A model generated the notes under the pieces. It was not told the DNA's origin. It ran no database searches and was given only the letters and a program-made list of their open reading frames with translations. A stretch of DNA of 64,000 bases, from positions 310,001 through 374,000 of the forward strand of contig NZ_VAUA01000005.1 in the NCBI RefSeq assembly GCF_005771405.1, in the 5' to 3' direction. The number at the start of each line of letters is the position of its first letter. Position 1 is the first letter of the stretch. Origin of the DNA: Parasedimentitalea maritima (lineage in GTDB: Bacteria > Pseudomonadota > Alphaproteobacteria > Rhodobacterales > Rhodobacteraceae). Below, piece by piece: positions 27,932 through 36,801 of the stretch. A program made the position numbers and the translations under genes.

Positions 27932-29008
27932 CTATTCAACATTGCGGAGCAGCGCTTCCATTTCATCGAAGCAAACCGGCCAGAATTCCGAAAGAAAACC
28001 AACAGCCTCCTGTTCCGAAATCTCAGAACGATTTCCCTCGGCGTCATGGGCCTGGCCAATGGTGTAGCGAAAGTCAGTTCCTGTACAGGTTGGTTTCAGC
28101 TGGTACGTCTCAGGCATACTAATGCCCTCCCGGCCCGGATCATGGATACGCGTGGAAAAATATTCAAAGGGTTCCCAATCCGTGACCCAATAACGAAAGT
28201 CGGCAGCTTTGTGGGCACAATGATATCCTGATCCGGCGCCAATACGTCCTTTTGGACGTTCGACCGTCACCGATATCATACCGTCCATCCAGCGTTTTTT
28301 AAGTTCCGGGGCGGTCAAGGCATCCCAGATTGCGACAATCGGCAGATCAAAATGGCGATGGTAAGTCCAGACACCATCCGTTTCTTCCAAGAAAAAATGT
28401 TCACAGCCTGCGCGGAAGCTCTCCCAGGCTTTGGCCAGATCATAGACCTGCATCGAAACCTCGCCGAAGTGCTCAAAGGGCTGGGAATAAGGGACCAGCG
28501 CATCTTCTATATCCATGGCCGTCACCGCCGCCTCACTGAACAGGGCGTAACTGCGGATGCCTGTGACATAACCAACATCGGTCTTGGTCATCCGGTGAAC
28601 CAATATCACATCCGCCCCCGAGATGTCTTTCATTGGGCCAACTTGCATCTCTTCGAACTCCCCGTGGTGGGCAATGATTTTTAGATCCAATCCAGTCACA
28701 TTGGCGCAGGCCTGACAGGTGCAAGTGGTGTTGGCGATGATGTTCTGCCGACGGGTTGCAATAGCATTGTAGAGGTTCTCACAGGTGGCCAGAAAAGTCT
28801 CACCGGTGGGAAAGCCCTGCAGTGTTGAATAGGCCAGTACCGCGTCGCCTTCCATTTTCCAGAACTGCAGCGGTTCGCCGACCTGTTCGACCATAGCGCT
28901 GAGCAGTGACTGCAAAATTGGGTTCGCATGCTCAAGTTCGGAAGATGTCAGAAACTGGGTGTAACCGGAAATATCGGCGATCAATAGATAGCCGTTGTGA
29001 GTGGTCAT
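27932..29008 (-). CDS. DUF2652 (cyclase-like) protein with C-terminal SRPBCC domain
   Basis: A 358-residue two-domain protein. Residues 1-180 resemble DUF2652, a class III nucleotidyl-cyclase-like fold: LLIADISGYTQFL at the start holds the first metal-type Asp, and FWKMEGDAVLAYS near 50 the second. TTCTCQACANVTGLDLKIIAHHGE has a Cys pair typical of the family. Residues 205-350 look like an SRPBCC/AHSA1 ligand-binding domain (HFDLPIVAIWDALTAPELKKRWMD). It is cytosolic. Whether it makes a cyclic nucleotide is not known; the fold resemblance does not prove activity. Confidence 0.8.
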   Translation of the reverse strand: MTTHNGYLLIADISGYTQFLTSSELEHANPILQSLLSAMVEQVGEPLQFWKMEGDAVLAYSTLQGFPTGETFLATCENLYNAIATRRQNIIANTTCTCQACANVTGLDLKIIAHHGEFEEMQVGPMKDISGADVILVHRMTKTDVGYVTGIRSYALFSEAAVTAMDIEDALVPYSQPFEHFGEVSMQVYDLAKAWESFRAGCEHFFLEETDGVWTYHRHFDLPIVAIWDALTAPELKKRWMDGMISVTVERPKGRIGAGSGYHCAHKAADFRYWVTDWEPFEYFSTRIHDPGREGISMPETYQLKPTCTGTDFRYTIGQAHDAEGNRSEISEQEAVGFLSEFWPVCFDEMEALLRNVE

Positions 29009-29274
29009 CGGACAGTCTCCTCAGGCGCTTCAAGCGTTGCCATGCTTACCTGAGGAACTGAACTGGATTGAATTTAGGGAAAGGCCATCTATTTGATTGC
29101 AGATCGGAGCACCTGCTACGGTTTGTCCGTGGTTGCCCCTGAATTCTGGCTAGAAACCTAGGCAGAAGTTTGTGCTTTGCCAATTTACGACGGCCAAACT
29201 GTGAGAGCCCAACTACACATGGTCACAATTCCTACCGCAATCTCTCCGTTTTGCTAAGCCAAGGGACTGAGGAC

Positions 29275-31482
29275 ATGATCAGATTACTTCTTGCTGCCGT
29301 CACTGCATTATTCGTTATCGCACCATCAGAAAGCACCGCACAAGAGCAGTCGCGGGCCATTTTGGTACTTGATGGTTCGGGTTCGATGTGGGGGCAGATC
29401 GACGGTACGGCCAAGATTTCAATCGCCCAGGACGTGGTTGGAGAGTTGCTCAAGACACTACCTGACAACCAGGAACTGGGACTGACGGTCTATGGTCATC
29501 GCCGCAAGGGGGATTGCAGTGACATCGAAACGATCATCCCCCCTGAGGTCGGTCAACACGGGGCAATTGTCGAGGCGGTAAATTCGATCAAGCCCAAAGG
29601 GAAAACGCCAATGACGGACGCGGTTATCAACGCCGCCGAAGCACTGCGTTATACCGAGGAAAAGGCCACAGTTATCCTCGTCTCTGACGGGATTGAGACC
29701 TGCAATCCAGACCCTTGCGCCGCAGCACGCGCGCTGGAAGAGGCAGGTGTTGATTTCACCGCCCATGTTGTCGGGTTTAATATCGGAGACCCCGAAGCAA
29801 TTGCCCAGATGCGGTGTCTAGCCGAAGAAACCGGCGGCACGTTCAGAACGGCTGATACAGCTGCCGAGCTAAGTACTGCGCTAGCGGTGATTGCCACGCC
29901 AGAGCCAGCCCCAGAACCAGAGCCTGATCCCGTTAGCCTGCGTGCTCATGCAATCGATGGGCGCAATGGCCCACGTATCACCGAAGGTTTGATCTGGAAC
30001 CTGACCTCACCAGACGGGTCAATCCTCGAAAATCAAGCTGTTGCGGACATCAGGACCGAACTGGACCGCGGCGAATACGTGATCTCGGTCCTCAGAATTG
30101 CTGATGAGGAAACGGTGGAAAAACGTTTTGGCATCGGGTCTGTAGACAAGCAGGTCGTATTGGAGCTGCCAGAGTTTCGTCCTTCGGCCACGATCGAAGG
30201 GCCTGCAACCGCAATTGCCGGTTCCACGATACAAGTGCGCTGGTCTGGACCAGACCAAAAGGGTGATCTGATTTCCGTCGCCGACCCACAAACCTCATCC
30301 CCCTGGATCAATTACGCCTATACAAAAGACGGCCCTTTTCTGGATCTGGTGATGCCTTCGGAGGAAGGTGCATACGAGTTGCGGTATGTATCAAGTGATC
30401 ATCGCAAGGTGCTGGCTACTCAGGCAATCACAGTCACCCCGGTTGAGGCCTCGATTACACCACCTGAGACCTTGCCTGCCGGTGCCACCGTATTGGTCGA
30501 CTGGGGCGGCCCCGACTATAAAAGTGATGTGATTGCTGTCACCGCACCGGGGACGGATCAACGGATCAACTACGTCTACACCAAGCATGGATCACCCGCA
30601 GAACTCATGCTGCCGCCTGAACCCGGCGACTATGATATTGTCTATCGAATGAGCCAGAAAAACCGGATGCTGGCCCGTATGCCGGTGACAGTGACTGGCT
30701 TGCAGTATTCAGTGAGCGGGCCCGCGTCAGCACCCGCAGGCAGTGACGTACAGGTCGATTGGATCGGGCCGGATTATCGGAGTGATATCATTGCGGTGGC
30801 CGAAATCGGAGCCGACAATCGGAAATACCTCTCCTATACCTACACCAAACAAGGTTCACCGCTTGACCTGACATTGCCGCTAAAACCCGGGCGATATGAA
30901 ATTCGTTACATTCTCGGACAAGGTAGTGTGGTGCAGGCGACAACTGAAATCGAAGTGACTGAGATTGGCGCCAGCCTGACGGCCCCTGAGACAGCGCCTG
31001 CTGGCAGCACCATTCAAATTGATTGGCAGGGCCCGGATTACAGGGGGGATATCATTGTCATCAGCAAACCCGATGAACCAGATCGCAGCTATCTGAACTA
31101 CAGCTACACCAAAGGTGGGACACCGCTCGATCTCACTCTTCCTGCATTACCCGGTGACTACGTTGTGAAGTATCTGGCCGGAGCGGAACGAAAGTCACTG
31201 ACGACATCAGAAATCACCGTCACGGAGGTATTTGCCACCTTGTCAGCACCGCCCAGCGCGTCCGCCGGAGGAAAGATCGAAGTCATATGGACCGGTCCTG
31301 ACTATCGAGGTGATATCATTGCAATTGGTGTGCCTGGCGAGAACTACCAGACTTACTCCTACACCAGAAATGGTTCGCCGCTGACGATCACGGCACCGGC
31401 TAAACCGGGTAACTATGAAATACGATATGTTATGAAAGCTGACAGAAAGACTATTGCTACGGCACCGCTGACTGTCCACTAG
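29275..31482 (+). CDS. Secreted VWA-domain protein with five Ig-like repeats
   Basis: A 735-residue exported protein. The signal peptide is residues 1-22 (LLLAAVTALFVIAPSESTAQ). A VWA domain at about 25-205 has an intact MIDAS (AILVLDGSGSMWGQIDG, TPMTDAV, and LVSDGIETC), with four cysteines likely paired in the periplasm. An acidic Pro/Glu linker (ATPEPAPEPEPDP) and a spacer domain follow. Five tandem repeats of about 85-90 residues then occupy 30190-31479, each with AG-x-x-[IV]-x-[VI]-x-W-x-GPD-[YQ]-[RK]-x-D-[IL]-I near its start and Y-[ST]-YT-[KR] in the middle. The ATG at 29275 (GAGGA upstream) is preferred over an earlier in-frame start. It is convergent with the caspase-like gene. Confidence 0.85.
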   Translation: MIRLLLAAVTALFVIAPSESTAQEQSRAILVLDGSGSMWGQIDGTAKISIAQDVVGELLKTLPDNQELGLTVYGHRRKGDCSDIETIIPPEVGQHGAIVEAVNSIKPKGKTPMTDAVINAAEALRYTEEKATVILVSDGIETCNPDPCAAARALEEAGVDFTAHVVGFNIGDPEAIAQMRCLAEETGGTFRTADTAAELSTALAVIATPEPAPEPEPDPVSLRAHAIDGRNGPRITEGLIWNLTSPDGSILENQAVADIRTELDRGEYVISVLRIADEETVEKRFGIGSVDKQVVLELPEFRPSATIEGPATAIAGSTIQVRWSGPDQKGDLISVADPQTSSPWINYAYTKDGPFLDLVMPSEEGAYELRYVSSDHRKVLATQAITVTPVEASITPPETLPAGATVLVDWGGPDYKSDVIAVTAPGTDQRINYVYTKHGSPAELMLPPEPGDYDIVYRMSQKNRMLARMPVTVTGLQYSVSGPASAPAGSDVQVDWIGPDYRSDIIAVAEIGADNRKYLSYTYTKQGSPLDLTLPLKPGRYEIRYILGQGSVVQATTEIEVTEIGASLTAPETAPAGSTIQIDWQGPDYRGDIIVISKPDEPDRSYLNYSYTKGGTPLDLTLPALPGDYVVKYLAGAERKSLTTSEITVTEVFATLSAPPSASAGGKIEVIWTGPDYRGDIIAIGVPGENYQTYSYTRNGSPLTITAPAKPGNYEIRYVMKADRKTIATAPLTVH

Positions 31483-31655
31483 ATCCACAGTACCGGTAGT
31501 CGACGCCCGATGATGGCCCTAGGCGGGCGGGCAGCAGCCGTTTGTGCGACCTGCGCCAAGGGATCAATGCGATCCATGCATGCTGCCTACACACCGGAAA
31601 GTGGAGACAGTGAGCCCAAAGCAGGCAGATTTGGTGCGGATTTGCGTGATGCCAC

Positions 31656-33572
31656 CTAATCGGATGCAAGGCTTGGTGGCGGTGTTTCGGTCAGCTTAGA
31701 AAGTGCCACGCGCGTTACAAGTGAAACAAAGCCGTGATTACTAGCCTCGCTGTATACCTTTGAGACGTTATTTTTATCGAGCGCATAGTCTACGGAAAAG
31801 ACAGGTAGTCCTGCGTTCTGGTACAGAGCGATTTGCGCAAGCCGCGCGTTGGTAGAGTATTCATCATCGTGACGGTATTGCTGATCCCCCCCGTCTGGAT
31901 CATCCCAGTCACTGTCACCCCACCCATGAAACCAAGTATCTTCAACTGCCAATGCATCAATGGAGTTTGTGTATCGGTCAGGATCAGTATCGATAAGATA
32001 AATGGCGTTTTGGGCAACCACCAGAAAGCTTGGGTCAATTGCTTTTCCGGCCTCCCCGAGTTTCTCAATAAATGCGATCATCGAAAGTTCAGGAGAAACG
32101 CCAGCCTCTTTGGCGGCTTTGCGAACCAGGTCATCATCATAGGCTTCAACCCAATCCAGGAGAACACCGTCAAAGCCATACCTTGCGAGATCCGCAATAA
32201 TCCCGTTTGACCCTAGCCAAAGCGATTGCCAGTCTTCTTCCCAATAGGCGACGGGAAAATTTCCTGACCACCCGTCAGGATCAATCGTAATCAGAAAGCT
32301 CGGGTATCCTCGGCTGGTTTTTGTGGGCGCGACCCAGTCATCCTGCCAGTAAGCCCGGTAGTCTTCTGCTTGCCCTATATCAACATAGGCAATCAATACC
32401 CTTGGGCTCCCATCTGGTTTAACTTTTAGCAGATCTATGATTTGCGGGGTATTATAGGACCAATCAGAAAAATTTTGCCCCGCTTCAATAATGAACATGT
32501 CATAAGCCGTTGCAGCCAAAGCTTCGACAGCACCGTCTTCATCCAGTTCTTGAAGCTGGAACATCCAACTTTGTACGTTCGACAAACGCTCATCTACGAG
32601 GGCGTCAGCAGCTCGTCCCACCGTCGATTGCTCTGTGTCTGCGAATTCCGACGGCGTCCCTTCCGTCAGTGCAGCAAGTAAGTTTTGACCATCCGGCGCA
32701 TAACGACTTTGGGGATATGCTTCCAGAAACAACTTCACCTGCGCCAAATCCTGGGCTGACCGAACAGCGTTCCACAATTGCAATTCGGCCCTGTCTTCAG
32801 AGTTGAGATCTTCCCCAGCAGCAAACGTGAAATCACTGATCAGGGAAGACGTGTCCCAAGGGGTCTGTTGTTGATTGGTAAGGGCACGTACAGCCACACG
32901 AACATTCTTAAAAACCTGTTCAACCGGGGCGTCGGGTTTCATCATTTCGCGGGCCAAAACTTGGGTAAACGGGCTGTTGTCGCCAAAACCGTCAAGCGCA
33001 ACGCCACCGGGTTCGGTTGCATAGGCCAGAAAGGTGCCCGCAGGTGCCTTCATTTCAGCCAAACCATTGTCACTGAACTCCGGAATGGTCTCAAACGGGT
33101 TGCTGCGACAAGCATCCAGTATGACAATATTTGTGTGATTTTTGGCAGAAAACATTTGCCTCAAAACTGACTCAGCCTCTATCGCCACTAGGCCCAAATC
33201 AGCCGCGTCGGTCAGGCTGGCATCAACAGGCAATAAATAATTGTTGCCAAAGGACTGTAGAGCGTGACCCGCGTAGTAGAACAGCCCGGTCCCAGCCTGC
33301 CCGGCCTCGCGTAAATCACTGCCAAATTGGGAAATCCCCTGTCGCAATTCGGCTTGGCTTGCATCAATGAGAAGGGTGACTTCAAACCCCAGGTCCACAA
33401 GGGTTTCTGCAATTAGCGTTGCATCGTTTTCGGGGTTATCTAAGGGCATTACCGAGCTGTAGCTGCCATTGCCTACAACCAGCGCGATGCGGCTCTCAGC
33501 CAAAATTGCTCGTGGAACGACGCCAGCTGTCAAAACCAGCAAAAATGCCAGGATACGGAGTTTATAAATCAC
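31656..33572 (-). CDS. Exported caspase-like (C14) domain fused to a GH114-like domain
   Basis: A 638-residue protein. The signal peptide is residues 1-25 (cleavage after AILA). Residues 27-270 form a caspase-like domain with both catalytic residues: His103 in LFYYAGHALQ and Cys155 in IVILDACRSNPF. A helical link follows (SAQDLAQVKLFLEAYPQSRY). Residues 355-625 match the GH114 / endo-alpha-1,4-polygalactosaminidase-like TIM barrel (RVLIAYVDIGQAEDYRAYW, YGFDGVLLDWVEAYDDD). The GTG at 33572 has GAGG upstream; a TTG at 33599 would add nine residues. The frame is unbroken across the junction, so this is a genuine fusion. The pairing is unusual, and its target is unknown. Confidence 0.85.
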   Translation of the reverse strand: MIYKLRILAFLLVLTAGVVPRAILAESRIALVVGNGSYSSVMPLDNPENDATLIAETLVDLGFEVTLLIDASQAELRQGISQFGSDLREAGQAGTGLFYYAGHALQSFGNNYLLPVDASLTDAADLGLVAIEAESVLRQMFSAKNHTNIVILDACRSNPFETIPEFSDNGLAEMKAPAGTFLAYATEPGGVALDGFGDNSPFTQVLAREMMKPDAPVEQVFKNVRVAVRALTNQQQTPWDTSSLISDFTFAAGEDLNSEDRAELQLWNAVRSAQDLAQVKLFLEAYPQSRYAPDGQNLLAALTEGTPSEFADTEQSTVGRAADALVDERLSNVQSWMFQLQELDEDGAVEALAATAYDMFIIEAGQNFSDWSYNTPQIIDLLKVKPDGSPRVLIAYVDIGQAEDYRAYWQDDWVAPTKTSRGYPSFLITIDPDGWSGNFPVAYWEEDWQSLWLGSNGIIADLARYGFDGVLLDWVEAYDDDLVRKAAKEAGVSPELSMIAFIEKLGEAGKAIDPSFLVVAQNAIYLIDTDPDRYTNSIDALAVEDTWFHGWGDSDWDDPDGGDQQYRHDDEYSTNARLAQIALYQNAGLPVFSVDYALDKNNVSKVYSEASNHGFVSLVTRVALSKLTETPPPSLASD

Positions 33573-33605
33573 TAAACCGGCCTCGTTTTTATAGATCAAA
33601 TTTTC

Positions 33606-34043
33606 CTACGTTGCAGATCTATTGATAAGGTTAGTGCTCAGATGCCCTGCAACAACAGTTTTGTTAACAGGTCCGGATGAACCAAACTGGGAGGGACATA
33701 CCAGACCACGTTTCCCTATCAGCGGAACGCGTACTTTGGAGTCGCTGGCGGATACCGCTGCCGTCTGTGACCCGAGCACCACTCTAGTCACAGACATGGC
33801 TGTCCAGAGAGCCGCCATACGAACGACCCTGAATGCTACAAACGTGGCCTTTGCAACGTCGGCACAGGCTCTCAAGGCGATATCCACCTCTCGGATGCCA
33901 AGGCCGTGTAACCCACGCACAACCGCTTCGTTCAGAGCATTGAGGGCGTTGGAACTAAACGATCGGTTCTCAAAAACCAGGGACGTCTTGTCGCCAAATG
34001 TTTGCGCAGCATGGGCGGGGATTTATCCGGTGTGATCAATCAT
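33606..34043 (-). pseudogene. Degraded N-terminus of an AMP-binding acyl-CoA synthetase
   Basis: The ATG at 34043 overlaps the stop of the UGSC gene (ATGA). It gives six residues, then an in-frame TAA, and then reads on as IPAHAAQTFGDKTSLVFENR and ...NEAVVRGLHGLGIREVD. This is the typical opening of acyl-CoA ligases (compare HA-x-x-x-x-DK-x-A-[LI]-x-F-E-x-R-x-x-[ST]). After about residue 70 the likeness fades, and none of the later AMP-binding motifs is present. It is a truncated and interrupted remnant of a gene once translated behind the UGSC gene. A plus-strand frame over the same bases is regarded as its shadow. Confidence 0.5.
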
Positions 34044-35758
34044 GCCTGACGCACCTCGCGGCTGGTCGGGAAGCCGTGGATGCCGTTGCTGCCAAAGACA
34101 ATCCCATTCGACCGGTAAGGATCACCGGACACCACCAGCAGGATATCTTCGGGCCGTTCCACTATTGGCACCAATCGTTCGGGGTCGTCCGATATTGCAA
34201 ATTGTTCAGATGCTAGACCTTCGGCATAAAGTTGGTTCAGCGTTCGTCCACCAGCCACGAGATTTGTGAATGCTCCGACATAGGTTACCATTTTCCAGGC
34301 AGGCATGCGGGCATGTTTGAACAACAGTTCTTGCAGCCCGGCACGATCGAAACCTGCTTTTGAAAGAGTTTTGGCAATCATCGGGCTGATCACCACCAAT
34401 GGCCGGTGAGTTCCGGGGGCTAAGCCAACGGTGAAGATCAGCTCCCACCCCGACTGACGGATCAGACCATCTGCAAGGTACTGCGCGATACCCTCCGCAT
34501 CGCTACCATAGACTGAGCCAACAACTGTATCACCGGTAAAGCGGCCAATTGTGACCAGATTACTGCCCGGTTCAAAACCACGCTGCTCTGAAAAACTCGG
34601 CCAGCCCAGTTTGCCAACCTCAGCTTCATGTTCGACAAGGGCTATACGCGCAGGATGTCCAAAGGTGCATTTATCGCCTGCCCCGGGACGCAACCCGCCA
34701 ACGTTACGCAAAAACAGCCGAAGAAAACGTCCCACCGTATTGTTGGCACGGATGCCGTCGCGCATGGCGCCGTTTTCGCAGTTAAAACCCAGTTCCTTAA
34801 AGATTGGGCCATCCAGAATAATCAGCGCATCGCCGCCTGTCGTGTCTCCGCTATGCTCGACCCCATATTCGGGGGCGGACAACACTTCGGCAATGGCCAC
34901 CAGAATAGGCATGTCTTGCGGTCGGCACCCGGCCATAACGCCGTTCACAGCGACATTCCAAGTGGTCACAGCCGCGCCTGAGGGCTGGATGACGCCGATC
35001 TGTCGGTTTGGCGTATCTGGTGTATGTTTCAGAAAGGCCTCGACTGTACGGCGCGTCGGCGGCACAACTGGCAGCCCATCAGACCAACTTTTTTCGTCGT
35101 ATATACGGTTAATCTCTTCAAACGACCCGCTTGCAGTGATCTCTTCTGGTTCAAAATTGTCTGCCCCGGCACCTTGGGCCACTGGCTCCTCTGTCAGACA
35201 CTGGATCACCATCGGTAAGGTGTGCTCCAGCACGGCGGCGCGTAGTTCTTCGACGGATTGACTGTCGACGTGGCCACGCAATGTAGCGACTGGTAAAGCA
35301 GCACAGCCCTGCCCCGGCGAGATTGCATGCGCCTGAGCTACAAAGCCCTGACAAACCAGAGAAGCGGTTGGCACCCCGGCCCGTTCAATCGCTGCGCTTG
35401 CCCGCATCACTGCAGGTGTACAGGCTCCACAGCAGCCGACACCGGTTATGGCCACATCAACACCACTGGCCAACAACAACTCAGGCAGACGCGCACGAAC
35501 GCCATGCTCGTCGCCACCAAAGATGTTGCCAAATCTATCGTAACTCACAAACGTCATGGTCGGATATGCCTTGGTCAACGCCTCTTGCAGGATTGGAAAA
35601 ATGTCATCGCCGCGAAACACGTAATCCCAGACAAAAGCCACTGTCAGCCCATCCAGTTTGGCAGGGCGGCGTGCGGGCTCAAAGATGGGGACAGCGATCT
35701 GCCCACCAGGCCAAAGGGTTTCGTATTCAGTTGTGTTTAGGGGGGAAACCTTGTTCAT
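34040..35758 (-). CDS. UGSC-type redox protein (Cys-containing variant)
   Basis: A 572-residue protein. Residues 30-175 look like the UGSC domain; the place of the selenocysteine motif (U-G-S-C) is occupied by C-G-A-C in TGVGCCGACTPAVMRASAA near residue 107. Residues 215-560 form a second conserved domain (SWSDGLPVVPPTRRTVEAFL, AGCRPQDMPILVAIAEV, GDKCTFGHPARIALVEHE). Such proteins often sit in xenobiotic or thiol-related operons, but no reaction is established to my knowledge. It is divergent from an AraC-type regulator with 155 bases between. Downstream, the next gene is broken, so the operon seems to have lost part of its pathway. Confidence 0.75.
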   Translation of the reverse strand: MNKVSPLNTTEYETLWPGGQIAVPIFEPARRPAKLDGLTVAFVWDYVFRGDDIFPILQEALTKAYPTMTFVSYDRFGNIFGGDEHGVRARLPELLLASGVDVAITGVGCCGACTPAVMRASAAIERAGVPTASLVCQGFVAQAHAISPGQGCAALPVATLRGHVDSQSVEELRAAVLEHTLPMVIQCLTEEPVAQGAGADNFEPEEITASGSFEEINRIYDEKSWSDGLPVVPPTRRTVEAFLKHTPDTPNRQIGVIQPSGAAVTTWNVAVNGVMAGCRPQDMPILVAIAEVLSAPEYGVEHSGDTTGGDALIILDGPIFKELGFNCENGAMRDGIRANNTVGRFLRLFLRNVGGLRPGAGDKCTFGHPARIALVEHEAEVGKLGWPSFSEQRGFEPGSNLVTIGRFTGDTVVGSVYGSDAEGIAQYLADGLIRQSGWELIFTVGLAPGTHRPLVVISPMIAKTLSKAGFDRAGLQELLFKHARMPAWKMVTYVGAFTNLVAGGRTLNQLYAEGLASEQFAISDDPERLVPIVERPEDILLVVSGDPYRSNGIVFGSNGIHGFPTSREVRQA

Positions 35759-35913
35759 CGTCCTGCTCCTGATTTTCGTGTCAAGGCGAAGGATGGCGAG
35801 GTTGCAAGTTCATTTCTTGAACGTTCTTGGCATTTCTGAGCGCAGGCCAAATATACCTTCTGACCCGCCAGAAAACGCTTGATTTGTTCCTGACTGAGCC
35901 AACAATAAGACCG

Positions 35914-36738
35914 ATGGACATGAGCAATGACATACCAAAAGGCCTGCGCCTGAACGATCTGGGTGGTACGGAAATCGTGTGCGGACGGTTCCGCAATCAC
36001 CGCTTTCCCCGGCACAGCCATGATGGGTTGATGCTATCGCTGGTTGATGATGGTACCCAAGGTATCCGATATCGCGGCGAGACCCATCTGGGTGGGCGTG
36101 GCGTGTTGATCGCGATGCCACCCAACGAGGTGCACGCGGGTGAGCCACTGGATGACAATGGCTGGTGCTATCGGACAATTACAATCCCAACCGCGTTTGT
36201 TCAGAGCTTTTCGGGCGTAAGAAACACGCATTTTTTATGTGCCACGGTTATCGAAGATGATGATCTGATCGACGCGATGGCGATGCTGTTCAATCTGTTC
36301 GGAGACGCGAGCCTACTTGAACAGGAAGAGGCAATCATGACAGTTCTCGGCCGGTTCATGGCTGCTCATACCAATGAGCCCCCCCCGCAAAACAAGACCG
36401 GAACCGAAGCCCGAGCCGTTCGGGTCTGCAAGGCGTTTCTGACGTCTCAGACCGGTCAGAATGTCAGCCTTGCCAACCTGGAAGAGGTTGCAGGCATAGA
36501 TCGGTTTCGCCTAGTTCGAAGTTTCACCCGTCTTGTGGGGCTGCCCCCACACGCCTGGCATCTGCAATATCGCTTGCGCACGGCTCAAGACATGTTGTCT
36601 CGCGGCCATCCAATCGCAGAGGTGACCTATTCAACCGGTTTCGCTGACCAGGCTCACCTGTCACGTACCTTCAAAAGACTTACAGGCCTGACACCCGGGT
36701 ATTACAGGCGCACGCATCTTGCGTTGTTGGATATCTAG
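35914..36738 (+). CDS. AraC-family transcriptional regulator
   Basis: A 274-residue regulator. The N-terminal cupin-like sensing domain (AraC ligand-binding type) includes HRFPRHSHDGLMLSLVDDG near residue 30 and a second HxxE-like stretch, MPPNEVHAGEP near 71. The C-terminal double helix-turn-helix spans 175-270 (NLEEVAGIDRFRLVRSFTRL, then VTYSTGFADQAHLSRTFKRL, and GLTPGYYRR). I chose the ATG at 35914 because the upstream extension to 35827 has no family likeness. It is divergent from the UGSC gene, its likely target. The effector is unknown. Confidence 0.87.
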   Translation: MDMSNDIPKGLRLNDLGGTEIVCGRFRNHRFPRHSHDGLMLSLVDDGTQGIRYRGETHLGGRGVLIAMPPNEVHAGEPLDDNGWCYRTITIPTAFVQSFSGVRNTHFLCATVIEDDDLIDAMAMLFNLFGDASLLEQEEAIMTVLGRFMAAHTNEPPPQNKTGTEARAVRVCKAFLTSQTGQNVSLANLEEVAGIDRFRLVRSFTRLVGLPPHAWHLQYRLRTAQDMLSRGHPIAEVTYSTGFADQAHLSRTFKRLTGLTPGYYRRTHLALLDI

Positions 36739-36801
36739 CAGAACAACTCCAACGATGCAGATGCCAAGTCATAAAAGGTGCGAAAGTGGTGTTGTCGATC
36801 T

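Noticed and set aside
33622-34035. A 137-residue plus-strand ORF
   Set aside because: The opposite strand reads as the start of an acyl-CoA ligase, and the plus-strand product resembles nothing; it is the shadow of the pseudogene.
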